NCBI GenBank assembly: GCA_900757025.1
Contig: CAAEMG010000069.1
Coordinates: forward strand, 1-64,000
Direction: 5' to 3'
DNA length: 64,000 bases
Source of the DNA: Clostridia bacterium
GTDB taxonomy: Bacteria > Bacillota > Clostridia > Lachnospirales > Anaerotignaceae
Of the stretch, positions 42,648 to 50,999 are shown in pieces (position 1 is the stretch's first letter; each line of letters begins with the position of its first letter). The notes below the pieces were generated by a model. That model was not told where the DNA came from. It did no database searches and was given only the letters and a program-made list of their open reading frames with translations. Both the position numbers and the translations under genes were made by a program.

Positions 42648-44352
42648 CGTCCTCTTTCATAACAACGTCTTTAAGCTTATTAAGGGCAACCTTTGTTTCT
42701 GCCGTTGTTTCGCCCAAAAGGCTTGCTATCTCCTGAGCAACCCTCATCTGCTTTTCTATTACGTTTTGTGCTATATCGGCTGAGTTTTTCTTCAGCTTTG
42801 CCAGTTCTTCTTTTCTTTTTTCTTCTTTTGTTACGTTCTGCATTGAAACAAAAAGCTCATCGCCCTCAATATATATTGTGTTGCACATTACAACAATTCC
42901 GTATTCTTCAAGAACCATTTTTTTATTGAGTATATCAGTTTTATGCTCCATTGCATATTTAAAATCATCTGTATCTATGTTTAAAAATGAAACATCTTTT
43001 CCCTGCACATCTATACTGTAACGGTTAAATGTCTTTTCTGCAACAGGATTTATCTGTAAAATTTTTAAATTTTTATCAAGCATGATTATGCTGTTTCTTG
43101 AGTTTTCAAATATGGTATCGCCTTTTCTTTTTGCCATTTCCCTAAGGCGAGGCCAACACATTTCTATATCTGCCATTCCCTCAAAAACAGCCTGTGCTTT
43201 TTCACGGCAGCTTCCGTAGCCGCATGCACCGCAGTCAAATTCATCGGCTTTTGTTTTTTTGCCCATTTTATGAAGAATTTCCTCTATTTCTTCTTCTGTG
43301 GCAAATTTTCTGTTGGGGTTTCTTTCAAAAAACTTACGGCTTACGTCTATTTCGTCCCAGTTTACCTCTTTGCCGCTGTCAGACCAGCCTTTTTGGGCAA
43401 AAGCCCTTATTTTTTGTCTGCGGCAGAAAAGGTCCGGCGCACATTTAGGCATGAAAGGCCCGTTTATACAGCTTTCCATACAAGCCGATATGCCCACATA
43501 GCAGTTGCCGAGAGTTCCTGTTTCCATGCTTGAAAAAAGTGCATTTACCTTGTCAATTCCCGAAACACGCATACTATCATAATTGTGTTCTTTTGCCAAA
43601 TCTCTTATAACTTTCCACATATCTCCGGATATGGAATATGAAACACCGGAAACTCTTGCGGCTCTGTCGGGACATCGTCCTTCAAGGCTGTTTAAGCATA
43701 TGCCTCTTTTGGCAAGCATTCTCATTATTTCCACAAATGTAATATGATAATTTACAAGTGCGCTGTTTTCCTGAGGAAGTGTTTCATATTTTTTGCTTAA
43801 ACACTGGCCAACATATGCAATAACCGCATCAGGGTCTTCTTTTTTAACGGCCTTTGCTATGGCAAGCATAGGTGTATCCACAGGAATAAGATATTCTATA
43901 AGTTTCGGATGATATTTTTCCACATAAAGATATATGGAAGGGCAGCTGCTGGTTATAAAATATTTCTGTTTACCGGCATGTTTGCTTACATAGTTTAAAT
44001 ATGCCCTTGTGATTTTTTCCGAGCCTGCCGCCGCCTCCTGAACAGAAGAAAAACCAAGCTCTTTAAGCGCCGCAACAAATTTTGCAGGCTCTTCAAACGC
44101 CCCAAGATATGCCGAGTCTATGCAGGCAACAACTCTTTTTCCTTCTTTTATGGCATCTTCAACCCTCTGCACGTCATTTTCTACATTTCGTGCATGTTTA
44201 GGACAGCTTGTAAAGCATCTTCCGCAGGCTATACATTTATCCTCGTCTATTTCCGCCTTGTTATTTATAAATCTTATTGCCTTAACAGGACATTCCCTTA
44301 CACATTTGTTGCAGTTTTTACAGTTTGTAACCGTAAAATTAAACAGCCTCAA
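42640..44352 (-). CDS. Sensory [FeFe]-hydrogenase homologue with PAS domain (HydS type, group C)
   Basis: 570 residues in the order: two ferredoxin clusters (CKNCNKCVRECP and CIACGRCFTSCP), an H-cluster domain with ITSSCPS near residue 134, VGQCLSKKYE near 182 and ACMESCINGP near 292, a four-Cys iron-sulfur module (DCGACGYGSC near 378, plus MCWPRL), a PAS domain (residues ~410-510), and a C-terminal helix likely to be coiled coil. Ser replaces the proton-transfer Cys of catalytic enzymes (TSSCP rather than TSCCP), and L2 has Gln before Cys, so it is expected to sense H2 or redox state rather than turn over H2 quickly. Neighbouring ferredoxin and phosphatase genes overlap or abut it. Confidence 0.9.
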   Translation of the reverse strand: MRLFNFTVTNCKNCNKCVRECPVKAIRFINNKAEIDEDKCIACGRCFTSCPKHARNVENDVQRVEDAIKEGKRVVACIDSAYLGAFEEPAKFVAALKELGFSSVQEAAAGSEKITRAYLNYVSKHAGKQKYFITSSCPSIYLYVEKYHPKLIEYLIPVDTPMLAIAKAVKKEDPDAVIAYVGQCLSKKYETLPQENSALVNYHITFVEIMRMLAKRGICLNSLEGRCPDRAARVSGVSYSISGDMWKVIRDLAKEHNYDSMRVSGIDKVNALFSSMETGTLGNCYVGISACMESCINGPFMPKCAPDLFCRRQKIRAFAQKGWSDSGKEVNWDEIDVSRKFFERNPNRKFATEEEIEEILHKMGKKTKADEFDCGACGYGSCREKAQAVFEGMADIEMCWPRLREMAKRKGDTIFENSRNSIIMLDKNLKILQINPVAEKTFNRYSIDVQGKDVSFLNIDTDDFKYAMEHKTDILNKKMVLEEYGIVVMCNTIYIEGDELFVSMQNVTKEEKRKEELAKLKKNSADIAQNVIEKQMRVAQEIASLLGETTAETKVALNKLKDVVMKEDGE

Positions 44353-44354
44353 AA

Positions 44355-44597
44355 TTACATCACCTGCTTTTTAACAACTGTTTCAAAGAAATTTTCAACT
44401 GTATCCGGCTGAACGGAATATATTTCATCTCCCGCCTTAACACAAACTGCTCCAACGCAGTTTCCAAGACAGAAAGCTGCCTTCATAGTTACCTTATCTG
44501 TTAAGCCGTTGTCGGCAATAAGCTTTTCAAGGCTGTTTATTATATCGTATGAACCTTTTAAATGGCACACACTTCCTATACAAACCTGAATTTCCAT
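44355..44597 (-). CDS. Thioredoxin-like [2Fe-2S] ferredoxin (NuoE/HymA-like)
   Basis: 80-residue single-domain protein. The [2Fe-2S] ligands are Cys6 and Cys11 (QVCIGSVCHLKG) and Cys43 and Cys47 (AAFCLGNCVGAVC), the pattern of NuoE C-terminal domains and of the small subunit of bifurcating hydrogenases. It begins 16 bp after the HD gene and ends 2 bp before the sensory hydrogenase gene. It probably passes electrons to or from that protein; this is inferred from gene order. Confidence 0.9.
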   Translation of the reverse strand: MEIQVCIGSVCHLKGSYDIINSLEKLIADNGLTDKVTMKAAFCLGNCVGAVCVKAGDEIYSVQPDTVENFFETVVKKQVM

Positions 44598-44613
44598 ACT
44601 TTTCCTCCTTTTC

Positions 44614-45198
44614 CTATTTCAAAATTCCTCTTTCATATGCCCCGTCAATTATATTTTTCATATAATCGGCAATTTCCTTCGGGCCTGAAAAAGTTACTTC
44701 ATTTCTTTTAAGCACCTGCTCTTTTTTTATGTCGTGTTCCTTCCATGAAATTCCGTCGGCAGCATTATTAAGCATTGTAGGCTGAACTCTGTCCAGTATT
44801 GCACAAAATTTTGCCTCTTTTGTTTCGCCGTCTTCAAATTCACGCCATATTTTTATGTATTCTTCCTTCTGGTCATCGGGAAGAAGGCCGTATACCTTAT
44901 TGGCAGACGCAATTTCACGCTCGTCTTTATCCTCATAGCCTTTTGAATCATAGCAATATGTATCTCCGGCATAAATTTCAACAACATCGTGCATAAGCAT
45001 CATTTTTATAACCTTGAGCAGGTCTATGTCTTTATCAAAATATTCCGCAAGCACAACAGCCATTATGCAGGCGTGCCAGCTATGCTCGGCGTCATTTTCC
45101 TTTCGGCTGCTGTCGGCAAGATAAGTCTGTCTGTAAATTTCCTTTATTTTGTCAAGTTCAAGGAGAAAGCTCATCTGTTTTTTAAATCTTTCGCTCAT
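44614..45198 (-). CDS. HD-domain phosphohydrolase (YfbR/HDDC2-like 5'-nucleotidase type)
   Basis: 194 residues from the ATG at 45198, which follows AGAGGA; an ATG seven codons upstream lacks a ribosome site. HD metal residues: His in AEHSWHACIMAVVLAEY near residue 40 and His-Asp in MMLMHDVVEIYAGDTYCYD near residue 70; later DRVQPTMLNN. Relatives hydrolyse 5'-deoxynucleotides or similar phosphates. It is the first gene of the run into the hydrogenase-sensor locus and follows a structured terminator-like element after purD. Confidence 0.88.
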   Translation of the reverse strand: MSERFKKQMSFLLELDKIKEIYRQTYLADSSRKENDAEHSWHACIMAVVLAEYFDKDIDLLKVIKMMLMHDVVEIYAGDTYCYDSKGYEDKDEREIASANKVYGLLPDDQKEEYIKIWREFEDGETKEAKFCAILDRVQPTMLNNAADGISWKEHDIKKEQVLKRNEVTFSGPKEIADYMKNIIDGAYERGILK

Positions 45199-45219
45199 TT
45201 TCAAACAATCCTCTCGCAT

Positions 45220-45331
45220 AAAACAAAAAGCATTGGATTTTCACAAGGAATATAACGGCTTTCAAAAAAGAGCCGATATGCCCTCTTTTTGCATTTACCC
45301 AACTCCCCTTTGAGAAAAACCCAATGCCTTT
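45220..45331 (-). terminator. Multi-helix terminator-like RNA element between purD and the HD gene
   Basis: In minus sense an 11-bp outer stem, AAAGGCATTGG (plus 45321-45331) with CCAATGCTTTT (plus 45227-45237, one G-T pair), is followed by a T run. Unlike a simple terminator it encloses ~84 nt with further hairpins, including CGGCT / AGCCG and ATGC / GCAT. It ends ~20 bp before the HD gene ribosome site. It may just end pur transcription, or be a regulated leader. Confidence 0.6.
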
Positions 45332-45342
45332 AAATTTAAAAA

Positions 45343-46611
45343 CTATTTATATATTTTTATACCAATATCATGTCTGAAATGTTTGTCTTTAAAATCTACC
45401 ATTTCAACACCTTCGTAAGCAATTTTTATTGCCTCGTCAAGGTCTTTTCCGATACCTGTTATGCCAAGCACTCTTCCGCCGTTTGTAACAAATTTTCCGT
45501 CTTTTTCGGCAGTTCCCGCATGGAAAACAACTATATCTTTTCTCTTTGCAACTTCGTCAAGGCCTGTTATTTCATAACCTTTTTTGTATTCAACAGGGTA
45601 TCCTCCGCTGGCAAGAACAACACATACTGCCGCATTGTCATGCCATTTAATATCTATTTTATCAAGGTTGCCTTCAACGCATGCCTCCATAATTTCCAGA
45701 AGGTCTGTTTTAAGACGAGGAAGAATAACCTGTGTTTCGGGGTCGCCGAAACGTGCATTATATTCAATAACCTTCATGCCGTCTTTTGTAAGCATAAGAC
45801 CGAAGTATAAAACACCAACAAATTTTCTGCCTTCTTTTGCCATAGCGTCAACTGTGGGCTGGAAAATTGTTTTCATACATTCTTCGTTAATTTCCGGTGT
45901 ATAAATACGGCTTGGCGAGAATGTTCCCATACCGCCTGTGTTAAGGCCTTCATCATTATCGTATGCTCTTTTATGATCCTGTGCGGAAACCATAGGAACA
46001 ACAGTTTTTCCGTCGCAGAAAGAAAGCACGCTTACCTCAGGGCCTGTAAGAAATTCTTCTATAACTACTTTGCTGCCCGAAGCACCGAATTTTTTATCTA
46101 CCATTATTTCGTCAAGAGCATCGTAAGCCTCCTGAAGGCTCTGGCATATAAGAACGCCTTTTCCAAGGGCAAGACCGTCAGCTTTAATAACTATAGGCAT
46201 TTCCTGCTTTGAAACATATTCCTTTGCAGCATCATAGCTGTCAAAAGTTTCGTATTTGGCTGTAGGTATGCCGTATTTTTTCATTAAATCCTTTGAAAAA
46301 GCCTTGCTGCCTTCTATTATGGCTGCATTTTTTCTTGGACCGAAAACTTTAAGGCCTTCTGCCTCAAATGCGTCAACAACACCTGCAACAAGAGGGTCGT
46401 CCATGCCTATAATTGTAAAATCAATGCCTTCTTCTTTGGCAAAAGATACAAGTTTATCTATTTCCATAGCTCCTATAGGAACGCACTGTGCGTCCTGTGC
46501 AATACCTGCGTTGCCCGGAGCACAATAAATTTTATCTATTTTAGGGCTCTGTTTAAGCTTCCACACAATAGCGTGTTCTCTGCCGCCGCTGCCTACAAGT
46601 AAAACTTTCAT
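45343..46611 (-). CDS. purD: Phosphoribosylamine-glycine ligase
   Basis: 422-residue ATP-grasp enzyme, second step of purine synthesis: 5-phosphoribosylamine plus glycine to GAR. Patterns: KVLLVGSGGREHAIVWKL at the start, PIVIKADGLALGKGVLI for ATP, VSAQDHKRAYDNDEGLNTGG, and YNARFGDPETQVILPRL. The start overlaps the purN stop (TGATG). Last gene of purM-purN-purD. Confidence 0.97.
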   Translation of the reverse strand: MKVLLVGSGGREHAIVWKLKQSPKIDKIYCAPGNAGIAQDAQCVPIGAMEIDKLVSFAKEEGIDFTIIGMDDPLVAGVVDAFEAEGLKVFGPRKNAAIIEGSKAFSKDLMKKYGIPTAKYETFDSYDAAKEYVSKQEMPIVIKADGLALGKGVLICQSLQEAYDALDEIMVDKKFGASGSKVVIEEFLTGPEVSVLSFCDGKTVVPMVSAQDHKRAYDNDEGLNTGGMGTFSPSRIYTPEINEECMKTIFQPTVDAMAKEGRKFVGVLYFGLMLTKDGMKVIEYNARFGDPETQVILPRLKTDLLEIMEACVEGNLDKIDIKWHDNAAVCVVLASGGYPVEYKKGYEITGLDEVAKRKDIVVFHAGTAEKDGKFVTNGGRVLGITGIGKDLDEAIKIAYEGVEMVDFKDKHFRHDIGIKIYK

Positions 46612-47237
46612 CAGTCTATTCTCCTAACCTTTCCGTTTTCAACCGAAATCTTTCCCTCCGAAATAAGACGTATTGCCTCAGGGAAGATTTTCCACTCTGC
46701 CTGCTCCATAACTCTTTTCTGTAAAGTTTCCGGTGTATCATCATCAAGAACCTCTACGGCCTTTTGAAGAATTATAGGGCCTGCGTCTGTTTCCTCGTTT
46801 ACAAAATGAACCGTTGCACCTGTAATTTTAACTCCTTTTTTAAGCGCAGCCTCATGCACCTTTAAGCCGTAAAAGCCGTCGCCACAAAAAGAAGGAATAA
46901 GTGCCGGATGAATATTAATGATTTTGTTTTCGTAATGCTTTATAAATCTGCCGCCGAGAACTGTCATAAAGCCTGCAAGAACAACCAAATCAACATTATG
47001 TTCTTCAAGAGTGCCTATAAGTGCATCATAAAACTTATCTTCCGTTTCGTAAGATTTTTTGCTTATAACAGCACAGTCAATTCCGTGTTTTGCCGCTCTT
47101 TCAAGAGCATAAACTCCGGCCTTGCTTGCCACAACAACCTCTATGCGTGCATTTTTTATATATCCTGCTTCAATGCTGTCTATAATAGCCTGAAGGTTTG
47201 TTCCGCCGCCGGAAACAAGAACTCCTATTTTAAGCAT
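46611..47237 (-). CDS. purN: Phosphoribosylglycinamide formyltransferase
   Basis: 208-residue enzyme that uses 10-formyl-THF to formylate [21 protein letters not shown] at the start; catalytic [13 protein letters not shown] near residue 108; [18 protein letters not shown]. It overlaps purM by 13 bp and purD by one base, so the three are translationally coupled. It consumes the Fhs product. Confidence 0.96.
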   Translation of the reverse strand: MLKIGVLVSGGGTNLQAIIDSIEAGYIKNARIEVVVASKAGVYALERAAKHGIDCAVISKKSYETEDKFYDALIGTLEEHNVDLVVLAGFMTVLGGRFIKHYENKIINIHPALIPSFCGDGFYGLKVHEAALKKGVKITGATVHFVNEETDAGPIILQKAVEVLDDDTPETLQKRVMEQAEWKIFPEAIRLISEGKISVENGKVRRID

Positions 47238-48268
47238 ACCTCTACCTCTTTATCTTTGTTGGCTGTGATTTTGCCTATTACATACGCTTCTTCGCCCATT
47301 TCTTTTACTGCGGCAAGAATTTTATCTGCATTTTCTTTGTCTGCCACAAGCACCATGCCGATACCCATGTTAAATGTGTTGTACATATGGGCTCTGTCGA
47401 TGTCGCCTCTTTTCTGCATAACCTCAAAAATAGGAAGTACAGGCCATGTGCCTTCTTCTATAGTTGCACAAAGACCTCTGCCCTTTGGAAGACATCTTGG
47501 AATGTTTTCAATAAAGCCGCCGCCTGTAATATTGCTGATGCCTTTAATTTCAGCCTTTTTCATAAGAGAAAGAATTTCTTTTACGTAAATTTTTGTTGGT
47601 GTAAGAAGTGCTTCGCCAACTGTCTGTCCAAGTTCTTCAACATATTCTTTTGCACATTCTTCGATTGGTTCAAATACCTTTCTTACAAGAGAATATCCGT
47701 TTGAATGAACACCGCTTGAAGGAAGACCGATAATAACGTCGCCTTCAACTATTTTTTCGCCGTTAATAATATCTTTTTTATCAATTACACCAACAGCAAA
47801 GCCAGCCATATCGTATTCATCTACAGGGTAGAAACCCGGCATTTCCGCTGTTTCTCCGCCAATAAGGGCACATCCGCTCTGACGGCAGCCGTCAGCAACG
47901 CCGCTTACGATTTCGGCAATTCTTTCCGGAACATTCTTTCCACAGGCAATATAGTCGAGGAAGAAAAGTGGCTGAGCACCGTTACAAATAATATCGTTTA
48001 CACACATTGCTACACAGTCGATACCTACCGTATCATGTTTATCCTGAACAAAAGCAAGACGAAGCTTTGTGCCTACACCGTCTGTACCAGAAATAAGAAC
48101 AGGCTCTTCCATATCCTTAAAAGCACCCATTGTAAAAAGTCCGCCGAAACCGCCTATATCTGTAAGCACTTCCGGTCTGAAAGTACTTTTTACGTGTTCT
48201 CCCATAAGCTTAACAGCCTTATATCCTGCCTCTACGTCTACTCCGGCATTCTTATAATCCAATCCCAT
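47225..48268 (-). CDS. purM: Phosphoribosylformylglycinamidine cyclo-ligase (AIR synthetase)
   Basis: 347-residue ATP-dependent enzyme closing the imidazole ring. Patterns: [32 protein letters not shown] near residue 80, [34 protein letters not shown] and [15 protein letters not shown]. First gene of the pur run; no purine riboswitch is visible in the 190-bp gap upstream, only a terminator of fchA and a possible TTGACT promoter. Confidence 0.97.
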   Translation of the reverse strand: MGLDYKNAGVDVEAGYKAVKLMGEHVKSTFRPEVLTDIGGFGGLFTMGAFKDMEEPVLISGTDGVGTKLRLAFVQDKHDTVGIDCVAMCVNDIICNGAQPLFFLDYIACGKNVPERIAEIVSGVADGCRQSGCALIGGETAEMPGFYPVDEYDMAGFAVGVIDKKDIINGEKIVEGDVIIGLPSSGVHSNGYSLVRKVFEPIEECAKEYVEELGQTVGEALLTPTKIYVKEILSLMKKAEIKGISNITGGGFIENIPRCLPKGRGLCATIEEGTWPVLPIFEVMQKRGDIDRAHMYNTFNMGIGMVLVADKENADKILAAVKEMGEEAYVIGKITANKDKEVEVCLK

Positions 48269-48420
48269 TGTTCTTCCCCCTTAAAATATGAAAAATTATA
48301 TTAAAAAAAGCTATAAAAACACAAAAATTCCTACTTTATTTTTATCATACACAGCTATAAAAGTCAAGGTTATAGGACACCTGCAAAAATTGGCAAAACC
48401 GATTAAAAGTCGCAATATAC

Positions 48421-48454
48421 ACAAAATCCCCGACAAATAAATGCCGGGGATTTT
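48421..48454 (-). terminator. Terminator of fchA
   Basis: AAAATCCCCG (48423-48432) and CGGGGATTTT (48445-48454), 12-nt loop; T run in minus sense. Confidence 0.88.
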
Positions 48455-48467
48455 AATTTTCCTATTT

Positions 48468-49097
48468 TCAGCCCAAAACTTCTACAACTTTGTTGTAAAC
48501 TTTATCTGCTATCTGCGTTCCTTCTACAACCATTTTATTGCACTTTGCGCTTGTTTCGGCAACGTATTTTTCATCCTTAATGGAGTTCATGTTTACTATT
48601 ACATTAAGGTTTGCGCTGTAAAGGGCAGCTTTAAGCATCTGCACTGCGCATCCTACGTCGCTTATTATAATTTTTGTGGAAATATCCACAAGTTCTTCCT
48701 GAATTTTGATTGCGTCATAAACATATTCAACCATTTTTACAGGGCCGCTTGCCGCAACAAGAAGACACTGCTGAAGAACTTTTTCTTTTTCTGCCTTTTC
48801 TTCCTCTGTTGCAGAAGGCATACCATATGCCTTTGAAAGAGGTGCAAAGTTTTCCGCATCTTCATCAATAAGAGCCATAAGTTTATTCATAAGGTCACAG
48901 CTTTTATCAATAATTTCCTGATGCTTTGCTTCCATACCCAAAAATTTCTTTTTACCTATAGAATAGTTTGCAACCATTGAGGCAAGCGCCGCACCAAGGC
49001 TTCCCGCAAGGGCTGCAACGCCGCCGCCGCCGGGAACAGGTTCTTTTGATGCAAGTTTAGCTGCAAAATCTTCACAAGTACACTGTGAAAGTTTCAT
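48468..49097 (-). CDS. fchA: Methenyltetrahydrofolate cyclohydrolase / formiminotransferase-cyclodeaminase domain protein
   Basis: 209-residue helical protein of the FchA/FTCD C-terminal family. Clostridial FchA interconverts methenyl-THF and 10-formyl-THF; the mammalian domain is a formimino-THF cyclodeaminase. The glycine loop PVPGGGGVAALAGSLGAALA near residue 20 is the family mark. Its place next to folT, folD and fhs favours the cyclohydrolase role. Lies 18 bp after folT. Confidence 0.9.
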   Translation of the reverse strand: MKLSQCTCEDFAAKLASKEPVPGGGGVAALAGSLGAALASMVANYSIGKKKFLGMEAKHQEIIDKSCDLMNKLMALIDEDAENFAPLSKAYGMPSATEEEKAEKEKVLQQCLLVAASGPVKMVEYVYDAIKIQEELVDISTKIIISDVGCAVQMLKAALYSANLNVIVNMNSIKDEKYVAETSAKCNKMVVEGTQIADKVYNKVVEVLG

Positions 49098-49114
49098 ATA
49101 TAATCATTCCTTTA

Positions 49115-49651
49115 TCAGTTCAAAATTTTGTTTCTTACAACAGAAACATTTTTGCATACAATGTAGCATAATGCTACGTTAATAGGGTACTGTATTGCAT
49201 TTTTAATAATTCTCGGTACAGCAAAAAGTGCTGTTCCGTACATCATGTTAAGCCACATTGGTGTTAAGATAAGGTTTATTACAACGGTAGAGGTTAAAGC
49301 CGCAAGAGCCACCCTTTTAAGAGTAACCTGCTTTTTGTAGAGAAATACGCCGTATATAAAGCCGCTTAATGCTGCATTAATAGTAAAGCCGGGGAAGAAA
49401 AATCCGTTTGGCTTAACAAAAAATGCCACAATATCGGCTCCTGCGCCTACAACAGCCGCAGTTACAGGGCCATAGAACATACCTGCCACCGCAAGGGCAA
49501 GAAACGCAAATGAAATTTCAAGAGTTGTGCTTACCACAATTCTCATAAAATCCAAAATAATGTTCATTGCCGCCAAAAGTGCGCTTCCCGTAAGACCTTT
49601 TACCGTTTTGAGTTCTTTTGCAGACTCACGCATTGTTTCCATAATACTCAT
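49115..49651 (-). CDS. folT: ECF transporter S component for folate (FolT-like)
   Basis: 178-residue membrane protein with about six hydrophobic helices: the substrate-binding unit of an energy-coupling-factor importer. The N-terminal region LTGSALLAAMNIILDFM and the central FYGPVTAAVVGAGADIVAFF fit FolT, and the neighbouring folate genes support folate or 5-formyl-THF as substrate. The shared EcfA/EcfT module is not in the window. A ~280-nt structured leader lies upstream. Confidence 0.85.
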   Translation of the reverse strand: MSIMETMRESAKELKTVKGLTGSALLAAMNIILDFMRIVVSTTLEISFAFLALAVAGMFYGPVTAAVVGAGADIVAFFVKPNGFFFPGFTINAALSGFIYGVFLYKKQVTLKRVALAALTSTVVINLILTPMWLNMMYGTALFAVPRIIKNAIQYPINVALCYIVCKNVSVVRNKILN

Positions 49652-49664
49652 TTTTATATTGCCT

Positions 49665-49925
49665 CCTGTTTGTCTTTAATTGTTTTTCGCCAACTTAATC
49701 AACAAAACGTCACCGACGTAAGTGCAATATACTATTGTGGACCTTACAACTCAATCTCACTGCAACCATTTATGTCATACGTCTCTTAACAGCATAAATT
49801 CAAGTCACTCAGATTCTTGAATGGCCTAAGGTCTAAAGACGAAGAGGCCGGGCTTTGACATTACCGGAACACTCTCCTCCTTAAGTGAAAGTAACCTTTC
49901 CAAAATCCTTCCACCATAGTACACC
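49665..49925 (-). ncRNA. Stem-loop-rich non-coding region upstream of folT (candidate structured RNA or leader)
   Basis: No coding frame is supported in the 320-bp gap. In minus sense many local stems follow one another: GAAAG/CTTTC, CACT/AGTG, CCGG/CCGG, GGCCT/AGGCC enclosing GTCT/AGAC, TTCAAG/CTTGAA, ATTTATG/CATAAAT, TTGT/ACAA, and ACGTC/GACGT. Base composition is less AT-rich than other gaps here. It does not match my memory of the THF-I riboswitch. It could be an independent RNA or the folT leader. Confidence 0.55.
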
Positions 49926-49971
49926 TATTTGCTATTTAATTGTATTGGTTTAAAACTTACTTTAATGTGAT

Positions 49972-50829
49972 TTATTTAATACCGTTAAGCTGCTTGCAAG
50001 CCTTTACAACGTGCTTTGCAAGAACTGAAGTTGTAACGGAGCCAACGCCGGCAGGTACGGGAGTAATCATAGAAGCTTTTTCTACGCACTCATCAAACTT
50101 AACATCGCCGCAAAGTTTGCCTTCCGCATTTACGTTAATTCCAACGTCAATTACAACTGTGCCTTCATTTATGAAATCACCCTTAACCATTTCGGCTCTG
50201 CCTACTGCCGCTATAACAACATCGTTCTGTCTGCATACGGCAGGAAGGTCTGCTGTACGGCTGTGGCAGATTGTTACTGTTGCGTTTTTGTCAAGAAGAA
50301 GCATTGCAAGAGGTTTGCCTACAACCATGCTTCTGCCTACAACTGCAACATTTTTGCCTTTAAGCTCAACACCGTAATGGTCAAGAATTTCAACACATGC
50401 CTGGCTTGTGCAAGGAGGATAGCCTGTTTTGTCACCCTCAAATATTTTTTCTGCGTTAAGAGGGTTCATGCAGTCTATATCCTTAACGGCATCAACAACA
50501 AATTTAATTTCTTCCATATCAAGCTGTTTTGGAAGAGGTCTGAAAAGAAGAATACCGTGAACGGCAGGGTCATCGTTTACAGCTTTAAGAGCCTTAACGA
50601 AATCAGCCTGTTCAATATCAACGGGAAGTTCAAGAACTTCTGCCGCAATTCCGCATTTTTCCATTCTTGAAAGAGCGCCTCTTTCATATGCAAGGTCATC
50701 TTCTCTTGCTCCAACTCTGACTATTTTAAGCTTCGGTGTAATTCCCTGTGCCTTTAAAGCCTCAACGTCTTTCTGAAGTTCTGCTGTAATGGCGTCTGCA
50801 ACGGGTTTTCCTTTAATAATCTGTCCCAT
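49972..50829 (-). CDS. folD: Methylenetetrahydrofolate dehydrogenase (FolD), cyclohydrolase lysine missing
   Basis: 285 residues from ATG 50829, after AAGGAG; the upstream-extended frame has no ribosome site. It oxidises 5,10-methylene-THF with NAD(P). Patterns: YPPCTSQACVEIL, the nucleotide-site GRSMVVGKPLAML and TPVPAGVGSVTTSVL. In most bifunctional FolD proteins Tyr-x-x-x-Lys supplies a lysine essential for cyclohydrolase activity. Here the Tyr48 motif reads AYERGALSRMEKCGI, with Ala52 at the lysine position, so this may be a dehydrogenase only, with FchA doing the hydrolysis. Confidence 0.93.
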   Translation of the reverse strand: MGQIIKGKPVADAITAELQKDVEALKAQGITPKLKIVRVGAREDDLAYERGALSRMEKCGIAAEVLELPVDIEQADFVKALKAVNDDPAVHGILLFRPLPKQLDMEEIKFVVDAVKDIDCMNPLNAEKIFEGDKTGYPPCTSQACVEILDHYGVELKGKNVAVVGRSMVVGKPLAMLLLDKNATVTICHSRTADLPAVCRQNDVVIAAVGRAEMVKGDFINEGTVVIDVGINVNAEGKLCGDVKFDECVEKASMITPVPAGVGSVTTSVLAKHVVKACKQLNGIK

Positions 50830-50932
50830 GGGTAACATCTCCTTAAAAATCAAATATTTGTCAATTTTCACCTTGCATCAAAAGCATATCATCATACATT
50901 TGCCTATGCAAGTTTTTTTTGGTATCTAAGCA

Positions 50933-50964
50933 CAAAAAGGTGCAGACATGCCTGTCTGCACCTC
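50933..50964 (-). terminator. Terminator of fhs
   Basis: AGGTGCAGACA (50939-50949) and TGTCTGCACCT (50954-50964) with a 4-nt loop; T run in minus sense. Confidence 0.92.
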
Positions 50965-50999
50965 TTCAACACGCACAATTTGTGCCGCCGATTATCTAA

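Noticed and set aside
46908..47588. Plus-strand open frame of 226 codons across purN-purM
   Set aside because: Antisense to two overlapping, well-identified pur genes; composition is typical of a shadow frame.
48269..48420. Purine riboswitch or PurR-type leader ahead of purM
   Set aside because: The 150-bp gap has no aptamer-like pairing; only a possible TTGACT promoter was seen.
49665..49925. THF riboswitch in front of folT
   Set aside because: A GGAGAGU-like string is present, but the conserved core and closing helix of the THF-I class as I know them are not; listed instead as an unassigned structured region.
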